Positions 55,804-64,000 of a stretch of 64,000 bases of DNA are shown here, piece after piece. The DNA comes from Ornithodoros turicata (lineage: Eukaryota; Arthropoda; Arachnida; Ixodida; Argasidae), in assembly GCF_037126465.1 (NCBI RefSeq), contig NC_088201.1, forward strand, positions 127,224,665 through 127,288,664, written 5' to 3'. The position numbers and the translations under genes were made by a program. The notes under the pieces are model-generated. The model did no database searches. It had not been told where the DNA came from and saw only the letters and a list, made by a program, of their open reading frames with translations. Within the stretch, counting starts at the first letter, position 1. Each line of letters begins with the position of its first letter.

Positions 55804-58800
55804 AATCGTTTCTTGTTGAAAACGTGTGTGTATCTCTATGCAGAACAGCTGAAGGAGTACATTTAATCATAAGAATTCCGGGGCTTCCTGGAAATTAATG
55901 TGGAATATTGAATCATTCCGTTGAGACTCACGCATCCCTTTACTTGAGATTCGCCTCCCGCATAATCGTCTCTTGTTGAAAACATGTGTGTATCTCCATG
56001 CAGAACAGCTGAAGGAGTACATTTAATCACAGTAATTTAGGGGCTACGTGGAAATTAATGGGGAATATTGAATCCTTCCGTTGAGACTCACGCGTCCCTT
56101 TACTTGAGATTCGCCTCCCGCATAATCGTTTCTTGTTGAAAACATGTGTGTATCTCCATGCAGAACAGCTGAAGGAGTACATTTAATCATAAGAATTCCG
56201 GGGCTTCCTGGAAATTAATGGGGAATATTGAATCATTTCGTTGAGGCTCACGCATCCCTTTACTTGAGATTCGCCTCCCGCACAATCGTTTCTTGTTGAA
56301 AACGTGTGTATATCTCCATGCAGAACAGCTGAAGGAGTACATTTAATCATAAGAATTCCGGGGCTTCCTGGAAATTAATGGGAAATATTGAATCATTTCG
56401 TTGAGACTCACGCATCCCTTTACTTGAGATTCGCCTCCCGCACAATCGTTTCTTGTTGAAAACGTGTGTGTATCTCCATGCAGAACAGCTGAAGGAGTAC
56501 ATTTAATCATAAGAATTCCGGGGCTTCCTGGAAATTAATGGGGCATATTGAATCATTCCGTTGAGACTCACGCATCCCTTTACTTGAGATTCGCCTCCCG
56601 CATAATCGTCTCTTGTTGAAAACATGTGTGTATCTCCATGCAGAACAGCTGAAGGAGTACATTTAATCACAGTAATTTAGGGGCTACGTGGAAATTAATG
56701 GGGAATATTGAATCCTTCCGTTGAGACTCACGCGTCCCTTTACTTGAGATTCGCCTCCCGCATAATCGTTTCTTGTTGAAAACATGTGTGTATCTCCATG
56801 CAGAACAGCTGAAGGAGTACATTTAATCATAAGAATTCCGGGGCTTCCTGGAAATTAATGGGGAATATTGAATCATTTCGTTGAGGCTCACGCATCCCTT
56901 TACTTGAGATTCGCCTCCCGCACAATCGTTTCTTGTTGAAAACGTGTCTATATCTCCATGCAGAACAGCTGAAGGAGTACATTTAATCATAAGAATTCAG
57001 GGGCTTCCTGGAAATTAATGGGGAATATTGAATCCTTCCTTTGAGACTCACGCGTCCCTTTACTTGAGATTGGCCTCCCGCATAATCGTTTCTTGTTGAA
57101 AACATGTGTGTATCTCCATGCAGAACAGCTGAAGGAGTACATTTAATCATAAGAATTCAGGAGCTTCCTGGAAATTAATGGGCAATATTGAATCATTCCG
57201 TTGGGACTCACGCATCTCTTTACTTGAGATTCGCCTCCCGCATAATCGTTTCTTGTTGAAAACGTGTGTGTATCTGCATGCAGAACAGCTCAAGGAGTAC
57301 ATTTAATCATAAGAATTCAGGAGCTTCCTGGAAATTAATGGGCAATATTGAATCATTCCGTTGGGACTCACGCATCCCTTTACTTGAGACTCGCCTCCCG
57401 CATAATCGTCTCTTGTTGAAAACATGTGTGTATCTCCATGCAGAACAGCTGAAGGAGTACATTTAATCATAAGAATTCCGGGGCTTCCTGGAAATTAATG
57501 GGGAATATTGAATCATTCCGTTGAGACTCACGCATCCCTTTACTTGAGATTCGCCTCCCGCACAATCGTTTCTTGTTGAAAACGTGTGTGTATCTCCATG
57601 CAGAACAGCTGAAGGAGTAGATTTAATCATAAGAATTCCGGGGATTCCTGGAAATTAATGGGGAATATTGAATCATTCCGTCGAGACTCACGCATCCCTT
57701 TACTTGAGATTCGCCTCCCGCATAATCGTCTCTTGTTGAAAACATGTGTGTATCTCCATGCAGAACAGCTGAAGGAGTACATTTTATCATAAGAATTTGG
57801 GAGCTTCCTGGAAATTAATGGGGAATACTGAATTGTTCCGTTGAGACTCATGCATCCCTTTACTTGAGATTCGCCTCCCGCACAATCGTTTCTTGTTGAA
57901 AACGTGTGTGTATCTCCATGCAGAACAGCTGAAGGAGTACATTTAATCATAAGAATTCCGGGGCTTCCTGGAAATTAATGGGGAATATTGAATCATTTCG
58001 TTGAGACTCACGCATCCCTTTACTTGAGATTCGCCTCCCGCACAATCGTTTCTTGTTGAAAACGTGTGTGTATCTCCATGCAGAACAGCTGAAAGAGTAC
58101 ATTTAATCATAAGAATTCCGGGGCTTCCTGGAAATTAATGGGGAATATTGAATCATTCCGTTGAGACTCACGCATCCCTTTACTTGAGATTCGCCTCCCG
58201 CATAATCGTTTCTTGTTGAAAACGTGTGTGTATCTCCATGCAGAACAGCTGAAGGAGTACATTTAATCACAATAATTTAGGGGCTACGTGAAAATTAATG
58301 GGGAATATTGAATCCTTCCGTTGAGACTCACGCATCCCTTTACTTGAGATTCGCCTCCCGCATAATCGTTTCTTGTTGAAAACGTGTGTGTATCTGCATG
58401 CAGAACAGCTCAAGGAGTACATTTAATCATAAGAATTCAGGAGCTTCCTGGAAATTAATGGGCAATATTGAATCATTCCGTTGGGACTCACGCATCCCTT
58501 TACTTGAGACTCGCCTCCCGCATAATCGTCTCTTGTTGAAAACATGTGTGTATCTCCATGCAGAACAGCTGAAGGAGTACATTTAATCTTAAGAATTCCG
58601 GGGCTTCCTGGAAATTAATGGGGAATATTGAATCATTTCGTTGAGGCTCACGCATCCCTTTACTTGAGATTCGCCTCCCGCACAATCGTTTATTGTTGAA
58701 AACGTGTGTATATCTCCATGCAGAACAGCTGAAGGAGTACATTTAATCACAATAATTTAGGGGCTACGTGGAAATTAATGGGGAATATTGAATCCTTCCG

Positions 58801-61414
58801 TTGAGACTCACGCATCCCTTTAATTGAGATTCGCCTCCCGCGTAATCGTCTCTTGTTGAAAACATGTGTGTATCTCCATGCAGAACAGCTGAAGGAGTAC
58901 ATTTAATCATAAGAATTCCGGGGCTTCCTGGAAATTAATGGGGAATATTGAATCATTTCGTTGAGGCTCACGCATCCCTTTACTTGAGATTCGCCTCCCG
59001 CACAATCGTTTCTTGTTGAAAACGTGTGTATATCTCCATGCAGAACAGCTGAAGGAGTACATTTAATCATAAGAATTCAGGGGCTTCCTGGAAATTAATG
59101 GGGAATATTGAATCCTTCCTTTGAGACTCACGCGTCCCTTTACTTGAGATTGGCCTCCCGCATAATCGTTTCTTGTTGAAAACATGTGTGTATCTCCATG
59201 CAGAACAGCTGAAGGAGTACATTTAATCATAAGAATTCAGGAGCTTCCTGGAAATTAATGGGCAATATTGAATCATTCCGTTGGGACTCACGCATCTCTT
59301 TACTTGAGATTCGCCTCCCGCATAATCGTTTCTTGTTGAAAACGTGTGTGTATCTGCATGCAGAACAGCTCAAGGAGTACATTTAATCATAAGAATTCAG
59401 GAGCTTCCTGGAAATTAATGGGCAATATTGAATCATTCCGTTGGGACTCACGCATCCCTTTACTTGAGACTCGCCTCCCGCATAATCGTCTCTTGTTGAA
59501 AACATGTGTGTATCTCCATGCAGAACAGCTGAAGGAGTACATTTAATCATAAGAATTCCGGGGCTTCCTGGAAATTAATGGGGAATATTGAATCATTCCG
59601 TTGAGACTCACGCATCCCTTTACTTGAGATTCGCCTCCCGCACAATCGTTTCTTGTTGAAAACGTGTGTGTATCTCCATGCAGAACAGCTGAAGGAGTAG
59701 ATTTAATCATAAGAATTCCGGGGATTCCTGGAAATTAATGGGGAATATTGAATCATTCCGTCGAGACTCACGCATCCCTTTACTTGAGATTCGCCTCCCG
59801 CATAATCGTCTCTTGTTGAAAACATGTGTGTATCTCCATGCAGAACAGCTGAAGGAGTACATTTTATCATAAGAATTTGGGAGCTTCCTGGAAATTAATG
59901 GGGAATACTGAATTGTTCCGTTGAGACTCATGCATCCCTTTACTTGAGATTCGCCTCCCGCACAATCGTTTCTTGTTGAAAACGTGTGTGTATCTCCATG
60001 CAGAACAGCTGAAGGAGTACATTTAATCATAAGAATTCCGGGGCTTCCTGGAAATTAATGGGGAATATTGAATCATTTCGTTGAGACTCACGCATCCCTT
60101 TACTTGAGATTCGCCTCCCGCACAATCGTTTCTTGTTGAAAACGTGTGTGTATCTCCATGCAGAACAGCTGAAAGAGTACATTTAATCATAAGAATTCCG
60201 GGGCTTCCTGGAAATTAATGGGGAATATTGAATCATTCCGTTGAGACTCACGCATCCCTTTACTTGAGATTCGCCTCCCGCATAATCGTTTCTTGTTGAA
60301 AACGTGTGTGTATCTCCATGCAGAACAGCTGAAGGAGTACATTTAATCACAATAATTTAGGGGCTACGTGAAAATTAATGGGGAATATTGAATCCTTCCG
60401 TTGAGACTCACGCATCCCTTTACTTGAGATTCGCCTCCCGCATAATCGTCTCTTGTTCAAAACATGTGTGTATCTCCATACAGAACAGCTGAAGGAGTAC
60501 ATTTAATCATAAGAATTCCGGGGCTTCCTGGAAATTAATGGGGAATATTGAATCATTTCGTTGAGGCTCACGCATCCCTTTACTTGAGATTCGCCTCCCG
60601 CACAATCGTTTCTTGTTGAAAACGTGTGTGTATCTCCATGCAGAACAGCTGAAGGAGTACATTTAATCATAAGAATTCCGGGGCTTCCTGGAAATTAATG
60701 GGGAATATTGAATCATTCCGTTGAGACTCACGCATCCCTTTACTTGAGATTCGCCTCCCGCATAATCGTCTCTTGTTGAAAACATGTGTGTATCTCCATG
60801 CAGAACAGCTGAAGGAGTACATTTAATCACAATAATTTAGGGGCTACGTGGAAATTAATGGGGAATATTGAATCCTTCCGTTGAGACTCACGCATCCCTT
60901 TACTTGAGATTCGCCTCCCGCATAATCGTCTCTTGTTGAAAACATGTGTGTATCTCCATGCAGAACAGCTGAAGGAGTACATTTAATCACAATAATTTAG
61001 GGGCTACGTGGAAATTAATGGGGAATATTGAATCCTTCCGTTGAGACTCACGCGTCCCTTTGCTTGAGATTCGCCTCCCGCATAATCGTTTCTTGTTGAA
61101 AACATGTATGTATCTCCATGCAGAACAGCTGAAGGAGTACATTTAATCGTAAGAATTCCGGAGCTTCCTGGAAATTAATGGGGAATATTGAATCCTTCCT
61201 TTGAGACTCACGCGTCCCTTTACTTGAGATTGGCCTCCCGCATAATCGTTTCTTGTTGAAAACATGTGTGTATCTCCATGCAGAACAGCTGAAGGAGTAC
61301 ATTTAATCATAAGAATTCCGGGGCTTCCTGGAAATTAATGGGGAATATTGAATCATTTCGTTGAGACTCACGCATCCCTTTACTTGAGATTCGCCTCCCG
61401 CACCATCGTTTCTT

Positions 61415-61500
61415 CGTTCCCGCACAATCGTTCGCACAGCGCCTGTCCTGTCCTCTCTTCTTCCGTCGTGTCTTCTCGCGCTGTGTTTTGGATCTTCATG
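61415..61500 (+). mobile_element. 86-bp insert in a satellite unit, copy 4
   Basis: Same insert, 5,697 bp from copy 3 (35 units plus 97). The left flank CACCATCG is shared with copy 2. Confidence 0.85.
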
Positions 61501-64000
61501 AATCGTTTCTTGTTGAAAACGTGTGTGTATCTCTATGCAGAACAGCTGAAGGAGTACATTTAATCATAAGAATTCCGGGGCTTCCTGGAAATTAATGGGG
61601 AATATTGAATCATTCCGTTGAGACTCACGCATCCCTTTACTTGAGATTCGCCTCCCGCATAATCGTCTCTTGTTGAAAACATGTGTGTATCTCCATGCAG
61701 AACAGCTGAAGGAGTACATTTAATCACAGTAATTTAGGGGCTACGTGGAAATTAATGGGGAATATTGAATCCTTCCGTTGAGACTCACGCGTTCCTTTAC
61801 ATGAGATTCGCCTCCCGCATAATCGTTTCTTGTTGAAAACATGTGTGTATCTCCATGCAAAACAGCTGAAGGAGTACATTTAATCATAAGAATTCCGGGG
61901 CTTCCTGGAAATTAATGGGGAATATTGAATCATTTCGTTGAGACTCACGCATCCCTTTACTTGAGATTCGCCTCCCGCACAATCGTTTCTTGTTGAAAAC
62001 GTGTGTGTATCTCCATGCAGAACAGCTGAAGGAGTAGATTTAATCATAAGAATTCCGGGGATTCCTGGAAATTAATGGGGAATATTGAATCATTCCGTCG
62101 AGACTCACGCATCCCTTTACTTGAGATTCGCCTCCCGCATAATCGTCTCTTGTTGAAAACATGTGTGTATCTCCATGCAGAACAGCTGAAGGAGTACATT
62201 TTATCATAAGAATTTGGGAGCTTCCTGGAAATTAATGGGGAATACTGAATTGTTCCGTTGAGACTCATGCATCCCTTTACTTGAGATTCGCCTCCCGCAC
62301 AATCGTTTCTTGTTGAAAACGTGTGTGTATCTCCATGCAGAACAGCTGAAGGAGTACATTTAATCATAAGAATTCCGGAGCTGCCTGGAAATTAATGGGG
62401 AATATTGAATCATTCATTCGAGACTCACGCATCCCTTTACTTGAGATTCGCCTCCCGCACAATCGTTTCTTGTTGAAAACGTGTGTGTATCTCCATGCAG
62501 AACAGCTGAAAGAGTACATTTAATCATAAGAATTCCGGGGCTTCCTGGAAATTAATGGGGAATATTGAATCATTCCGTTGAGACTCACGCATCCCTTTAC
62601 TTGAGATTCGCCTCCCGCATAATCGTTTCTTGTTGAAAACGTGTGTGTATCTCCATGCAGAACAGCTGAAGGAGTACATTTAATCATAAGAATTTAGGGG
62701 CTACGTGAAAATTAATGGGGAATATTGAATCCTTCCTTTGAGACTCACGCGTCCCTTTACTTGAGATTGGCCTCCCGCATAATCGTTTCTTGTTGAAAAC
62801 ATGTGTGTATCTCCATGCAGAACAGCTGAAGGAGTACATTTAATCATAAGAATTCAGGAGCTTCCTGGAAATTAATGGGCAATATTGAATCATTCCGTTG
62901 GGACTCACGCATCTCTTTACTTGAGATTCGCCTCCCGCATAATCGTTTCTTGTTGAAAACGTGTGTGTATCTGCATGCAGAACAGCTCAAGGAGTACATT
63001 TAATCATAAGAATTCAGGAGCTTCCTGGAAATTAATGGGCAATATTGAATCATTCCGTTAGGACTCACGCATCCCTTTACTTGAGACTCGCCTCCCGCAT
63101 AATCGTCTCTTGTTGAAAACATGTGTGTATCTCCATGCAGAACAGCTGAAGGAGTACATTTAATCTTAAGAATCCCGGGGCTTCCTGGAAATTAATGGGG
63201 AATATTGAATCATTTCGTTGAGGCTCACGCATCCCTTTACTTGAGATTCGCCTCCCGCACAATCGTTTCTTGTTGAAAACGTGTGTATATCTCCATGCAG
63301 AACAGCTGAAGGAGTACATTTAATCACAATAATTTAGGGGCTACGTGGAAATTAATGGGGAATATTGAATCCTTCCGTTGAGACTCACGCATCCCTTTAA
63401 TTGAGATTCGCCTCCCGCGTAATCGTCTCTTGTTGAAAACATGTGTGTATCTCCATGCAGAACAGCTGAAGGAGTACATTTAATCATAAGAATTCCGGGG
63501 CTTCCTGGAAATTAATGGGGAATATTGAATCATTTCGTTGAGGCTCACGCATCCCTTTACTTGAGATTCGCCTCCCGCACAATCGTTTCTTGTTGAAAAC
63601 GTGTGTATATCTCCATGCAGAACAGCTGAAGGAGTACATTTAATCATAAGAATTCAGGGGCTTCCTGGAAATTAATGGGGAATATTGAATCCTTCCTTTG
63701 AGACTCACGCGTCCCTTTACTTGAGATTGGCCTCCCGCATAATCGTTTCTTGTTGAAAACATGTGTGTATCTCCATGCAGAACAGCTGAAGGAGTACATT
63801 TAATCATAAGAATTCAGGAGCTTCCTGGAAATTAATGGGCAATATTGAATCATTCCGTTGGGACTCACGCATCTCTTTACTTGAGATTCGCCTCCCGCAT
63901 AATCGTTTCTTGTTGAAAACGTGTGTGTATCTGCATGCAGAACAGCTCAAGGAGTACATTTAATCATAAGAATTCAGGAGCTTCCTGGAAATTAATGGGC

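Larger units (their letters stand above)
47305..64000 (+). repeat. 160-bp satellite array with higher-order repeats
   Basis: TTGAGACTCACGCATCCC and its variants recur every 160 bp (for example 47461, 47621, 47781 for the GAATC start), about 102 units to the window end. At least two unit types alternate: one with ATAAGAATTCCGGGGCTTCC, one with CACAATAATTTAGGGGCTAC. A distinctive variant (AATACTGAATTGTTCC) recurs near 49153, 51553, 54048, 57825, 59905 and 62242, spacings of 2,400, 2,495, 3,777, 2,080 and 2,337 bp. No gene is inside. Confidence 0.97.

Noticed and set aside
48955..62367. Identical 107-codon minus-strand ORFs repeated six times in the 160-bp satellite
   Set aside because: They span two satellite units and arise because those units lack stops in that frame. 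No start context or domain; the same holds for the 66-, 71-, 80- and 84-codon satellite ORFs.
45230..64000. CRISPR-like array
   Set aside because: The repeats are 198 and 160 bp with no unique spacers, in a eukaryotic genome. They are satellites.

Overview
The window is eukaryotic and very probably from a hard tick (Ixodida). This rests on established knowledge matched to what I can read: two exons of a reprolysin-type (M12B) metalloprotease, Ruka-like tRNA-derived SINEs, a Penelope-like element with a GIY-YIG domain, CACTA/TNP2-type and mariner transposases, BEL/Pao and several LINE remnants, and two large tandem satellites. There is no sign of bacterial gene organisation. The species cannot be named from the sequence alone.

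Layout. 1-8.9 kb: hairpin repeats, palindrome-word minisatellites, a possible small spliced transcript (2.4-3.2 kb) and a decayed Penelope-like element (6.6-8.6 kb). 9.2-13.0 kb: the 3' part of a BEL/Pao retrotransposon broken by nested DNA elements whose target-site duplications can be read. 13.7-16.5 kb: a cluster of non-autonomous DNA elements (MITEs). 17.1-24.7 kb, plus strand: exons of an M12B metalloprotease; the intron that splits its zinc site holds a mariner with a second element inside it, a SINE, a (GTT)n tract and MITEs, and a CR1-type LINE tail lies downstream of the second exon. 26.0-36.0 kb, minus strand: a 722-codon TNP2-like transposase ORF, the longest intact ORF in the window, followed by a ten-exon DUF4806-type gene that I assembled from splice sites and that carries one in-frame stop. 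The two strands converge at a pair of facing poly(A) signals near 25.97/26.01 kb. 36-42.5 kb: decayed LINEs on both strands, one split by a hAT-type element with a perfect 8-bp duplication. 43.4-44.5 kb: a palindrome, a possible exon, and a SINE inside a third element of the hAT-like architecture. 45.2-47.2 kb: a 198-bp satellite. 47,205-47,304: a 100-N assembly gap. 47.3-64.0 kb: a 160-bp satellite with higher-order structure that runs off the window.

How the parts relate. The metalloprotease gene and the TNP2/DUF4806 pair point at each other. The latter two may be the two genes of one CACTA-like element or of a domesticated descendant (inference). Most other coding traces are dead mobile elements. 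Their nesting gives a relative insertion order, and at several sites removing the insert restores the host reading frame or matches an empty sister site.
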